In this document: positions 1 to 7,312 of the stretch, piece by piece
Layout: each line of letters opens with the position of its first letter
How positions within the stretch are numbered: position 1 is the first letter of the stretch
DNA from: Nitrospira sp.
GTDB lineage: Bacteria; Nitrospirota; Nitrospiria; Nitrospirales; Nitrospiraceae
DNA length: 14,615 bases
Assembly (NCBI GenBank): GCA_005116795.1
Contig: SWDL01000246.1
Coordinates: forward strand, 1-14,615
Direction: 5' to 3'
Position numbers and translations under genes: made by a program
The notes under the pieces: model-generated
Seen by the model: only the letters and a program-made list of their open reading frames with translations
The model's database searches: none
What the model was told of the DNA's origin: nothing

Positions 1-710
1 ACGCCGAGGGTCTGTCCAAAATCCTCGGGGGGCGTTTCGAGCTTGAACCAGTGCCGGGCGGGATCCATGAAGCCGGCCACGCCCAGCGTGCTGTTGATAA
101 GGAACCGGCCGCCTTCGATGCCCGCGCCTTTGAGCTTGCCTTGGAACACGTTGTTCAGCAGGCGGGGAACGAAACGCACGTTCTGGAAGAAATTGAGGAC
201 GCCGCGCTGGACCACATCTGGGAGCGCCCAGTTATAGGCCTGAGCCACGGGTTTCAACACATAGCGGTCGACCTTCCGATTGAACTCGAACACCGCGCTG
301 TTGTACGGCTCCCACGGATCGTAATCCTCTTGCGCCTTGCCGCCCGCTTCGTCCTCCCTCGCGAAGGGGTCGGGCGGCTCCTCGTCCGGTGGCGCAGCAG
401 CCGGCGTGGCTTCCTGTGAAGGGACCGGCTCTTCTGCTGCGAGGATGACCGGCGGGTGCGCCTCGGGCTCACCCGGCGAGGTCGATGAGGCGGCTCCTTC
501 CCCAGATGGCGTCGGGATGGGGGACTCCTCCAGGAGAGCCACAGGGGCCGTGACGACCGGCGATGACAGGCCTGAGCCCGCCTGCGTCCCGGGAAGATCG
601 ATCTCGAAGGAGCGGGGTTCTGAAAAGGAGGCGCAACCTCCGAGCCCGAGCGCGGCAAGAAGGACGACGGAGAGCAGGGGACGTGTCACGGTGAATCGCA
701 TCACGTGCAT
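1..710 (-). CDS. mlaA: MlaA (VacJ) family outer-membrane lipoprotein, 3' end cut by window edge
   Basis: MlaA is the outer-membrane lipoprotein of the Mla system, which removes misplaced phospholipids from the outer leaflet and passes them to the periplasmic carrier MlaC. About 236 codons are visible and the frame is still open at base 1, so the C-terminus lies outside the window. A lipoprotein signal ends in a Leu-Gly-Gly-Cys lipobox with the lipidated Cys at residue 26. About 100 residues rich in Pro, Glu and Ala follow, which look disordered. The MlaA domain starts near residue 129 with an Asp-Pro-Trp-Glu-Pro-Tyr-Asn motif, then an FEFNRKVD segment and the family-typical GGRFLINSTLGVAGFMDPA stretch. 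The long acidic, proline-rich linker is not usual for short proteobacterial MlaA proteins. An in-frame ATG at 701 is an equally good start and gives a compact signal peptide; neither start has a clear Shine-Dalgarno sequence. The gene diverges from the prenyltransferase gene. Confidence 0.85.
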   Translation of the reverse strand, partial: MHVMRFTVTRPLLSVVLLAALGLGGCASFSEPRSFEIDLPGTQAGSGLSSPVVTAPVALLEESPIPTPSGEGAASSTSPGEPEAHPPVILAAEEPVPSQEATPAAAPPDEEPPDPFAREDEAGGKAQEDYDPWEPYNSAVFEFNRKVDRYVLKPVAQAYNWALPDVVQRGVLNFFQNVRFVPRLLNNVFQGKLKGAGIEGGRFLINSTLGVAGFMDPARHWFKLETPPEDFGQTLG

Positions 711-838
711 AGTCGAAGCGTTCGCGGATCCGTTACGAAACGGCGGCCGGAGACCGAGTCCGGTTAAAAAAAGGAGCACTCTACCAGAAACGCAATCCGA
801 GAGCCACCGATCCGCAGTATTCTGTATAACTCAGTCCG

Positions 839-867
839 TTGACAGCTCCGGCGGCCTGCGCTAAAGT
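839..867 (+). promoter_or_regulatory. Sigma-70-like promoter candidate for the prenyltransferase gene
   Basis: A perfect TTGACA (839-844) is followed after 17 nt by TAAAGT (862-867), which matches TATAAT at 4 of 6 positions. Transcription would begin near 873-875, directly before the GTG start at 876, which would make the mRNA essentially leaderless. A second weaker -10-like sequence, TATAAC, lies at 825-830 without a good -35. This is motif recognition by eye only; the -35 overlaps the stop codon that bounds the reading frame upstream. Confidence 0.4.
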
Positions 868-875
868 TCTCTCCC

Positions 876-1778
876 GTGCCTCTTCCCTCCGACGGCGCAA
901 CGCCTCTACCCGGGCCGACCGCGGTCTCCTGGTCTTGGGGGGCTCTGGCCCGCCTGATTCGTCTTCCCAATCAGGCGGGGACATTGCTGTTGCTCCTCCC
1001 GACCTGGTGGGCAATGGTACTCGCCTCACGCGGCCGGCCCTCGTGGACCGTCCTCATCGTCTTCGCCGCAGGCGCCTTCTTGATGCGATCCGCGGGAGTC
1101 GTGATGAACGACGTGGCCGATCGGTCCTTCGATCGCGAAGTCGCCCGAACCAGATCACGTCCGCTCGCCAATGGCGCGCTCCAACTCCGTCATGCGTTGA
1201 TCACAATGGGACTTCTGGTGGCGGCCGCCGCCGGTCTGCTCTGTGTTCTCCCGATGCCGGCGGTGATCCTCAGTCCGATGGCCTTGGCGCTGGCCGCGCT
1301 CTATCCCCTGTCCAAGCGTGTGGTGGCCATTCCTCAGGCCGTCCTCGGCCTGGCCTTCGGGTGGGGTGTGGTGATGGCCTGGGCAACGGTCCGACAGGCG
1401 GTCGAACTGCCTGCCTGGCTGCTATACGGAGCGACAATCTGCTGGGCGGTGGGGTATGACACCATCTATGCCCTCCAGGATCGTGAAGACGACCGCCGCA
1501 TCGGGCTCCGCTCATCGGCGGTGCTGTTTGGCGATTCCGCCTGGGTGGCGGTGGCTACGGCCTTCGGCATGATGCTGGGGCTCCTGGCCTGGGCCGGATG
1601 GATCACGGGGTTAGGCGCGGCCTTCTATGGCGCCCTCGCCGGCATCGCGGGATTTCTGACCCGGCAAGTGCTGACGATCCGGAGAGAGATCCCAGCCGAT
1701 CAAGCCTTCGCTCTGTTTCGACAACACGTCTGGATCGGGTGGGGAATCTTGGCAGCCTTCTGGGTAGGGTTGTTCTAA
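876..1778 (+). CDS. ubiA: UbiA-family polyprenyltransferase (4-hydroxybenzoate polyprenyltransferase-like)
   Basis: This is an integral membrane prenyltransferase that attaches a polyprenyl chain to an aromatic quinone precursor. The 300-residue protein carries both Asp-rich Mg/diphosphate motifs of the family. The first is Asn-Asp-Val-Ala-Asp-x3-Asp near residues 77-86, followed by an Arg-Thr-Arg-Ser-Arg-Pro segment. The second is Tyr-Asp-Thr-Ile-Tyr-Ala-Leu-Gln-Asp-x-Glu-Asp-Asp near 193-206. Between and after them are about eight hydrophobic helices. The second motif is close to that of UbiA itself. Nitrospira makes menaquinone, so the in vivo substrate could instead belong to the futalosine pathway (an MqnP-like role); the sequence does not settle this. 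The start is GTG at 876. An in-frame stop lies at 840-842 and no other start codon occurs between, so the choice is forced. No Shine-Dalgarno is visible. The gene is single and convergent with the lipoprotein gene, leaving 13 bp. Confidence 0.8.
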   Translation: MPLPSDGATPLPGPTAVSWSWGALARLIRLPNQAGTLLLLLPTWWAMVLASRGRPSWTVLIVFAAGAFLMRSAGVVMNDVADRSFDREVARTRSRPLANGALQLRHALITMGLLVAAAAGLLCVLPMPAVILSPMALALAALYPLSKRVVAIPQAVLGLAFGWGVVMAWATVRQAVELPAWLLYGATICWAVGYDTIYALQDREDDRRIGLRSSAVLFGDSAWVAVATAFGMMLGLLAWAGWITGLGAAFYGALAGIAGFLTRQVLTIRREIPADQAFALFRQHVWIGWGILAAFWVGLF

Positions 1779-1791
1779 CGGTTCCACGAGA

Positions 1792-2280
1792 CTATTTTTC
1801 TTTGGGCGGGTCGGTCCCGAGTTCCTTCAGGATCCCCTGGACCCATTTCAGCCCTTCTTTGAGCTGAGATTCTTCCGCTTTGAGAAAGTCCAACATGGAG
1901 CGGGTGGTTTGTTTGGCTGAAGACAGAACATCCTGCGTCTGCTTTTGGAGCGACTCTTCGCGCTTGCGCGCATCGGATTCCTGCACCTGAATCTCTCTCA
2001 GAGATTCCAAGACCTTGGAGAATTCAAGGCTCCATTTGAGATTGCGCTCCTCCATGTGCTTGTGGAGCAGATCCAGCTCGGCCTTGAGCTCCTGCTTGAG
2101 AGACTCTCGCTGCGAGGCCGTTTCGGTGCTGACCTTCGCCGCCGAGGTCTGAAACTGCTGTTGGATGGCCTCTAAATCCGCTTTGGTGGCGCAGCCGAAT
2201 CCTAACAGGCAGGCGGAGAGAAGAAGACCGATGTGACACCGGGGGATCAGGCGAGCCGGACTCAGCAGTGACAAGACCAT
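1792..2280 (-). CDS. Small coiled-coil lipoprotein, unknown function
   Basis: I do not recognise a family. The 162-residue product has a basic, hydrophobic N-terminus ending in Leu-Leu-Gly-Phe-Gly-Cys near residue 30, an imperfect but plausible lipobox. The remainder is almost wholly charged and helical, with Gln/Glu/Lys/Leu heptad character, and should form one long coiled coil (about residues 33-150). It would sit in the periplasm anchored to a membrane. It is the last gene of the minus-strand cluster, 42 nt after the diheme cytochrome gene, so it could be a structural or assembly partner of the complex; that is inference from position. An AAGGG about 8 nt before the ATG may serve as the ribosome binding site. 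Confidence 0.65.
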   Translation of the reverse strand: MVLSLLSPARLIPRCHIGLLLSACLLGFGCATKADLEAIQQQFQTSAAKVSTETASQRESLKQELKAELDLLHKHMEERNLKWSLEFSKVLESLREIQVQESDARKREESLQKQTQDVLSSAKQTTRSMLDFLKAEESQLKEGLKWVQGILKELGTDPPKEK

Positions 2281-2322
2281 TGGGAAGACCCTTCGAATTT
2301 TCGGCGCCGGCGAGGCGGAGAA

Positions 2323-3366
2323 CTATTCCGCAGACGCCTTTTGCACAGTCCCGAGCGGCTTTTCAGGCGGAGGCGCTTTCAGCGTGGTTAGGTACATCGT
2401 CACGGCTTTCGCGTCCGCATCGCTGAGCCCGAGGTTCGGCATACGGGTTTCCGACTTCATGGCCTGTGGATACTTGACCCAGCGGAAGACCCAGGTCCCG
2501 TTCAAGCGGAAGCCGGCTCGATCCAGGGGCGGGCCCACCATGCCGCCCGCCTCGCCCACCCGATGGCAGGCATTGCAGCCATACTTATTGGAAAAGAGCT
2601 GCTTCCCACGCTCAGCTTGCTTCGCCGCTTCGTCGGCGCTCATCGCCAGATCAGGACGGGGGATGGGAGCAAACTCCGGTCTCTTGATGAAGTTGGTCGC
2701 AGCCGCCTGAGCGATCTCTAACTCTTTGGTGGCCTTGTCCATCGCGTCCCGTTCTTTGGCGGTCGCATTGTCGTCGACATCTTTCCCGGCCTTGTCGGCT
2801 TCGTCCTCCGCCGTCTTGTCCGCGGCGGCCAGCGCCTGCTTGGCCTGGTCAAAGACCCCCTGGACTTCTTTCAGCTTGTCGTCCAGTTCCTTCTTTCGGT
2901 CCTCGACGTTGAAGGCCAGCTTCGTGCCGTGGAGCGTCCGCACGTAACCGACGATGGCCCAAATCTCATCTTCCGAGAGGGTATATTTGAACGTCGGCAT
3001 GGTGGGCACGGCGAATTCGTCGTCGCCGATCTTATCCCCGACATTGGGCGTCGTATCCTTCATGTCGCGCGAGATGGTATTGAAGATTTCCTCATCCTTG
3101 AAGGTCGACATCTCGCCCTTGTTGGACAGGTCTTTGGGGCGCGGATCCGGCATCTGGGCCCAATTGTATCCTTCGTTTTGCCGGCCATGTTCGCCATGGC
3201 AGTGCATGCAGTAATGTTCGTAAAGATGTTTGCCCTTCTTGACCTGTTCGCTCTGGAAGAGGGCGCAGCCCGTCACCCCGACCGCCACCGACAGGAATCC
3301 GACGGCGCCCCCCAGGATCACCATCCGCAGGCCGGAGCCGGTCATGCCTCGCCTGATCGACCTCAT
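2323..3366 (-). CDS. Diheme c-type cytochrome lipoprotein with a coiled-coil linker
   Basis: This periplasmic electron carrier has 347 residues. A signal sequence ends in Val-Thr-Gly-Cys (Cys34), suggesting a lipid anchor. Domain 1 has heme motif CMHCH at 53-57 and a probable axial Met at 123 in a Pro-Thr-Met-Pro loop. Domain 2 has CNACH at 264-268 and a probable axial Met at 309 in Arg-Met-Pro. Between them, roughly residues 152-225, is a highly charged Ala/Lys/Asp/Glu-rich helical linker that looks like a coiled coil and is unusual in diheme cytochromes. The frame stays open upstream, but the start at 3366 fits best: it is preceded by AAGGATC at good spacing and overlaps the stop of the upstream gene as ATGA, which indicates translational coupling. 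Electron transfer between the neighbouring oxidase or NXR-gamma-like protein and other carriers is the likely role. Confidence 0.85.
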   Translation of the reverse strand: MRSIRRGMTGSGLRMVILGGAVGFLSVAVGVTGCALFQSEQVKKGKHLYEHYCMHCHGEHGRQNEGYNWAQMPDPRPKDLSNKGEMSTFKDEEIFNTISRDMKDTTPNVGDKIGDDEFAVPTMPTFKYTLSEDEIWAIVGYVRTLHGTKLAFNVEDRKKELDDKLKEVQGVFDQAKQALAAADKTAEDEADKAGKDVDDNATAKERDAMDKATKELEIAQAAATNFIKRPEFAPIPRPDLAMSADEAAKQAERGKQLFSNKYGCNACHRVGEAGGMVGPPLDRAGFRLNGTWVFRWVKYPQAMKSETRMPNLGLSDADAKAVTMYLTTLKAPPPEKPLGTVQKASAE

Positions 3367-4193
3367 GTCGAGGATCCTTTTTTCAGCTTCCGGATGACGA
3401 CGAACTGAAACCCGGCCGCCAGCGCGATGGCCAGCGCCGCATAGCCGTAAGGCGTGTAGTTCGGCGCGGGATCCAGCCGGAAGTACCACCAGGACGAGAT
3501 CGCCTTCTGCGAGCCCTTTTCTTTGAGATCCCCCCCCGCTTCCTTCTTCCCGTCCCAGACGGCAAAGGAAATATTGACGAAATCGCCCGGCTTGAATTGG
3601 GTATCCGTTTCGTTGTTGGCGGTCGTGACCGGACGGGTGAAGACCACCTTCCACTCGCCGTTCGCATAGGCGCCCTTGGCCTTGACGTCCTGGTCGTCTT
3701 GCGCCTTCAGGGTGCCGAACCCCTTCGCCGTCATGTCGACCGCTTTCCCATCCTTATTCTTCCAGAACCAGATGTTGACCGGGCCACCCTCCACCTGCGC
3801 CATGGGCTGACCGTGCGCGAAATGCGCCTTCTTCTCTCCGACCATGAACTCGACCGCCGCGGCGTCATCGGGATCCTCGGTGGGGTCCGCATATTCTAGC
3901 ATGATGGCCACGTCTTTGCCGTTGTGGATCGCGCGAGCCTTCACGGACTGGACCGTCACTTGCAGAATTCGAGTGGGCCAATGCACCTGAGGCGAGAGCG
4001 GGAACTCGGAGGGCGCGATCGCGTTCCAGGCAGATGCCGTCGGATCATCAGGAACGGCGTCGGCGATCAACGTGGCTCTCACCGCCACACTTTCTTGGGC
4101 CCATCCTGCAACCGGCAGCCCCATGGTCCCCGGAAACAGCATCCCAATGAACAACAGCAGGCCCGCCCTATGACCGGATTTCCGCATTCTCAT
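3363..4193 (-). CDS. Heme-b-binding subunit like NXR/DMSO-reductase type II gamma subunit (ethylbenzene dehydrogenase-related domain)
   Basis: The product resembles the gamma subunits of type II DMSO-reductase-family enzymes (EbdC, DdhC, ClrC and the proposed NxrC), which hold one b heme in a beta-sandwich and pass electrons from the catalytic alpha/beta pair. The 276 residues contain a signal peptide ending around Gly-Trp-Ala-Gln (residues 30-33). The domain opens with a typical Asp-Asp-Pro-x4-Trp segment (49-56) and a Pro-Leu-x-Pro-Gln element (65-69). It has conserved-looking Val-Asn-Ile-Trp-Phe-Trp-Lys (139-145) and a C-terminal transmembrane helix (about 248-266) with a basic cytoplasmic tail. 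Met131 or Met98 and a downstream Lys are candidate heme ligands, which I cannot assign by eye. A GAGG lies 5 nt before the ATG. The absence of alpha and beta subunits nearby means it may serve the bd-like module or act in trans with NXR. Confidence 0.75.
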   Translation of the reverse strand: MRMRKSGHRAGLLLFIGMLFPGTMGLPVAGWAQESVAVRATLIADAVPDDPTASAWNAIAPSEFPLSPQVHWPTRILQVTVQSVKARAIHNGKDVAIMLEYADPTEDPDDAAAVEFMVGEKKAHFAHGQPMAQVEGGPVNIWFWKNKDGKAVDMTAKGFGTLKAQDDQDVKAKGAYANGEWKVVFTRPVTTANNETDTQFKPGDFVNISFAVWDGKKEAGGDLKEKGSQKAISSWWYFRLDPAPNYTPYGYAALAIALAAGFQFVVIRKLKKGSST

Positions 4194-4231
4194 ATCTGCC
4201 TCGCGCGTCTCACCTCGAGCCTCATAGCCGG

Positions 4232-4948
4232 CTATTCCCAGGTCCTTGGCTTCTGGTGCGCCCCATCATATTCACCCATGATGATCTTCCAGATCTGCTC
4301 ATCCTTCAACTCCACTTCCCAGCGCGGCATGGCCGACTTCCACGGCATGCCTTCGGTGGAAAGCCCCACCCCGCCGGTCTTGATGCGCCAGAAGAGGTAG
4401 CTCTCCTGGAGCATGGCGATGGTTCCAGGATCCACGAAATTCGCCGGAGGGGGACTGAAGCCCCCGGCGGCCGGTCCCTTCCCGTCAAATTTTGCGCCGT
4501 GGCAGGGGGAACAGTAGGCCGCGTAGTAGCCCTTGCCGGCCATCACGTTTTCCGGCGTATTCGGGATTGGGTTCGACAGCCCTGCGAACTCTCCGGGAGG
4601 CGCCGGGTGGATCGTACGATTTTCCGCCGGAGGGTGGTCACTGGGCACCGTGCTCGAATACGTCTGCCAGCCGACGAGCAAGGGGAACAGCACCAGCAGG
4701 CCAAGCCGGGCGGTCTGCATCGCCCCGCCGACGCCTTCCCCGCTGAGGAACCGGAAGACCGGACCGAAGACCCCTTCCATAGCCTGCTCCGAAAGGGTCG
4801 TGAAGATCAGAACTCCGGTCACCGTCAATGCAATGTAGAGGAAGATAAGGCTGGACGGAAGCGGAGCCGTGAAGAGAGGCAGAACGAACTTCAGCACGAC
4901 ATACACCCCGCCGGTCAGGACAAGAGGTTTGATCAATGGACCTTTCAT
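4232..4948 (-). CDS. Membrane-anchored monoheme cytochrome c
   Basis: The 238-residue protein has three hydrophobic segments at the N-terminus (about residues 7-28, 32-51 and 80-96), then a periplasmic cytochrome c domain. The heme attachment motif is CSPCH at 146-150. Probable axial ligands are Met201 or Met207, in the Gly-Met-Pro-Trp-Lys-Ser-Ala-Met-Pro segment that is typical of oxidase- and NXR-associated cytochromes. The start has a good AGAGGTGG Shine-Dalgarno sequence. It lies 27 nt downstream of the bd-like oxidase gene and 38 nt upstream of the NXR-gamma-like gene. Most likely it is a bound electron-entry subunit of the bd-like complex, taking electrons from soluble cytochrome c or from NXR; that role is inferred from position. 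Confidence 0.85.
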   Translation of the reverse strand: MKGPLIKPLVLTGGVYVVLKFVLPLFTAPLPSSLIFLYIALTVTGVLIFTTLSEQAMEGVFGPVFRFLSGEGVGGAMQTARLGLLVLFPLLVGWQTYSSTVPSDHPPAENRTIHPAPPGEFAGLSNPIPNTPENVMAGKGYYAAYCSPCHGAKFDGKGPAAGGFSPPPANFVDPGTIAMLQESYLFWRIKTGGVGLSTEGMPWKSAMPRWEVELKDEQIWKIIMGEYDGAHQKPRTWE

Positions 4949-4975
4949 AACGCCACCTCTGTGATCAATCGATGC

Positions 4976-7312
4976 TCACGGCGCGTGAGCGATCGGCACC
5001 GCCGCCGCAGTTTGGGCCGGTTGGGTAATCTCTGATGGATGGACTGAAATCGGTTCGCCGCTCATTTGCTGTAAGAATGCAATGACCGAGAAAATCTCGT
5101 TGTTCGTCAGGCCGATCGGATTTTTATTGATCACGGGCATGCGGGCCGGATACTCCTTCGGCACCCCCTCGTGCCGGTAGTCCTGATAGATATACGCCTG
5201 GGGCTGCGTCAGACTTTCGTAGATAAACTCGCGGGTCAGCTTGGCGCCGATGCCCTTGAGGTCCGGGCAGCGGGCTGACTCGCTGGGCCCGATCGAGTGG
5301 CACAGCGCGCATTGGCCCTTGCCAAAGAAAATCCCCTGCCCCACCTTCGCGAGATCGGCCTGGGTCTTGATCTGCAATGGGTCGAACTCCACCTTCTTGG
5401 GTGGAAGCGAGATCGTCTGCGGGACCTGATTGGCAATATAGGTGAAAGCGATCAGGAGCCCAAAGGCGGTCGCCACGGCCCTTCGAAAATATTTGGGTCC
5501 CTCCGACACCCTCGGAGCCGATCCAGCGGGCTTGTCGAAAAGGGAGACCGCCCAGAAGAGAAAGGGCGCCAAAAAGAAGTACTGTGTGGAGAAGGCAGGG
5601 TGACGTACAGCGCGGGAGGAGACAATCCAAAAGATAAAGGCCACCAGGGCGAGGACCACAAAGGTGTTCAGCGCCATAAAAAAACCGGCCTCTCCCAGGG
5701 CGGGGGAATAAGCATAGGAGGAGGTGTCCTCCAATACCCCATAGATATGCCAGTGGCCCCGCGAGGCCGACCGGGCGTAGCCCATCATGGTCATGAGCAG
5801 GATGACCGTGACGGCGTTCAACACCAGGACATAGCCCGCTCGTGCCGGCATCCGTCCCCAGACCATTTCCGTGGTGGTCTTGGCGCTCTTGAGGAGCGCC
5901 GCCGTGAGGGGTGTAAACGTGACCAGGACGAACAGCACAATCAGCACCTGCGAGGTCGAGAAATAATTGATGCGGACGATGGCCGGCACAAAGTAGCCCC
6001 ACACCCCCAGCACGATCACGGCAACTCCGGCCAAAGCCAGGAGGGCGTTCATCACCGACTTCGCCAGTTTAGCCCACGCCGCCGTCTCCACCTTGCCCGC
6101 CCGCCAGTACATGATGAAGCTCATGAACGTCACCAGGATCATCAGGTTGGCCACCGTCATCTTCGCGGACATCACACCGAAGACACCCAGCAGAGGATGG
6201 TGGGTGCCCCCCATCTTCCGCGCCTCCTCCAGGCTTGCGACCAGGGAGTGGGGCGTCATCCACACGCCCAGGCAGAGCAGCAGGACCACGAGCATGGCCA
6301 AGATCGGCTTTTTATACTTCACCTCTGCTCCCGGAATGCGATAGGTAATCCCGAGCCAGAAATAATAGTTCGCCCCCAGGAACAGCACCCCGATGAGCAT
6401 CGCCTGCAGGATGAACAGCCAGGAGAGGAACCCGCCCATCAGGGTAATGCCCATCGCCTGGTTGTATTGATAGATCTCCCGCATCAGCCAGTACCCGGCG
6501 AACGGCAGCGGCAGCAGGCCGAACACGCCGATGAAGTTGCCGACATAGCCCATCCAGTCGTAGTGCATGCGCTCTTCCGCGTTCTGGGCCATCAAGTACT
6601 TGATCCCCGCGTACGCGCCGCAGATGTAGCCGCCCAGCACGACATTGGCGATCAGGCGATGGATATTGACCGGCCACCAGGTCGGATTCCACATCGCCGC
6701 CCAGGCCTTCTCCCAGACTCCCACGCCCCCTGGTAGAACCACCGGGCTGGCCTGAAAAGTCGCCCATGAATTCGGCACAACCACGATGAGCAATGCGAAG
6801 ACATTGAGCAGAAAGCCCAAGAACAGGTGAACCCCCTTGCGTCCCTTCATGGACTCAAACCCGGACCAGTATAGGTAGAGGGTGGTCGTCGACCCAATGA
6901 ACAGCAGCACATAGACATAGTAGGTGGGCAGAAAGATATCCGCTAAGTAACCCATCAGCTTGGGATAGAGGGCGATGAGGAGAAAAAGAAAGGTGGCTCC
7001 CAACATGGCGGTCATTTCAAAAGCGGCCGTGAGCAGGTTCGTGAATTCCTTCGCCATCCTGTCATAGCGTTGGTCCTTGGTTAGTACCCCAATGATCTCG
7101 CAGATCCAGGCGAAGATCGGCACGCCTAGCACAAATCCGCCCAACACCAGGTGGACCTGAGCAATGATCCAGATCACGTTACGGCTGCCGATCCAAGGAA
7201 CATCTCGATAATCCACCGAAGGGGTCAGGGGAGTCTGCTGGGCCCAGGAAGGGACGAGCCAAAACAGCCCAAGGAACGAAAAGAGAAAAAAGACCTTGAG
7301 GATTGCCTTCAT
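4976..7312 (-). CDS. Cytochrome bd-like oxidase subunit I fused to a C-terminal cytochrome c domain
   Basis: This 778-residue integral membrane protein is related to CydA, the heme subunit of bd quinol oxidases, but is longer and divergent. An N-terminal signal-like segment (1-25) is followed by about 14 hydrophobic helices (to about 625) and a cytochrome c domain with CALCH at 668-672 and probable axial Met725. By eye, His54 matches E. coli His19 (high-spin heme ligand), His218 in Pro-Val-Asn-Ile-His matches His186 of heme b558, and Met385 may match Met393. The GRQPW signature is degenerate: Ser-Arg-Gly-His-Trp (517-521), followed by the conserved Ile-Tyr-Gly-Val-Leu. CydA Glu99 and Glu107 appear replaced by Tyr132 and Gly140, and Glu445 by Ser515. 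The heme c domain suggests electrons come from cytochrome c rather than quinol. No CydB is adjacent. The start overlaps the upstream antiporter stop as ATGA; GGAGGAG lies rather far (13 nt) from the ATG. A bd-like putative oxidase of this general kind is known from Nitrospira genomes. Confidence 0.85.
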   Translation of the reverse strand: MKAILKVFFLFSFLGLFWLVPSWAQQTPLTPSVDYRDVPWIGSRNVIWIIAQVHLVLGGFVLGVPIFAWICEIIGVLTKDQRYDRMAKEFTNLLTAAFEMTAMLGATFLFLLIALYPKLMGYLADIFLPTYYVYVLLFIGSTTTLYLYWSGFESMKGRKGVHLFLGFLLNVFALLIVVVPNSWATFQASPVVLPGGVGVWEKAWAAMWNPTWWPVNIHRLIANVVLGGYICGAYAGIKYLMAQNAEERMHYDWMGYVGNFIGVFGLLPLPFAGYWLMREIYQYNQAMGITLMGGFLSWLFILQAMLIGVLFLGANYYFWLGITYRIPGAEVKYKKPILAMLVVLLLCLGVWMTPHSLVASLEEARKMGGTHHPLLGVFGVMSAKMTVANLMILVTFMSFIMYWRAGKVETAAWAKLAKSVMNALLALAGVAVIVLGVWGYFVPAIVRINYFSTSQVLIVLFVLVTFTPLTAALLKSAKTTTEMVWGRMPARAGYVLVLNAVTVILLMTMMGYARSASRGHWHIYGVLEDTSSYAYSPALGEAGFFMALNTFVVLALVAFIFWIVSSRAVRHPAFSTQYFFLAPFLFWAVSLFDKPAGSAPRVSEGPKYFRRAVATAFGLLIAFTYIANQVPQTISLPPKKVEFDPLQIKTQADLAKVGQGIFFGKGQCALCHSIGPSESARCPDLKGIGAKLTREFIYESLTQPQAYIYQDYRHEGVPKEYPARMPVINKNPIGLTNNEIFSVIAFLQQMSGEPISVHPSEITQPAQTAAAVPIAHAP

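Noticed and set aside
747..772. CCGGA/TCCGG hairpin beside a run of seven A
   Set aside because: On neither strand does a T-run follow the stem in the direction of transcription, so it is not an intrinsic terminator; only 5 bp.
781..1029. Minus-strand 82-codon frame ending in a beta-strand-like Gly-Leu-Arg-Phe-Trp
   Set aside because: The end looks faintly like an outer-membrane protein C-terminus, but the rest is Arg/Glu-rich low complexity and it overlaps the start of the prenyltransferase gene.
1779..1791. Convergent gap between prenyltransferase and lipoprotein genes, expected to hold a terminator
   Set aside because: Only 13 bp and no hairpin with T-run is visible in or around it; termination may be Rho-dependent.
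3367..3654. N-terminal extension of the diheme cytochrome frame up to 3654
   Set aside because: It would overlap most of the end of the NXR-gamma-like gene. The ATG at 3366 has a ribosome binding site, an ATGA overlap and a proper lipoprotein signal.
4256..5035. Plus-strand open frame of 259 codons opposite the cytochrome c gene
   Set aside because: Antisense shadow rich in Arg/His; spans the junction of two real minus-strand genes.
5297..6736. Long plus-strand open frame of 479 codons opposite the bd-like gene
   Set aside because: It lies wholly antisense to a clear oxidase gene; its translation is rich in His, Arg, Gln and Gly with no recognisable domain. This is a composition shadow.
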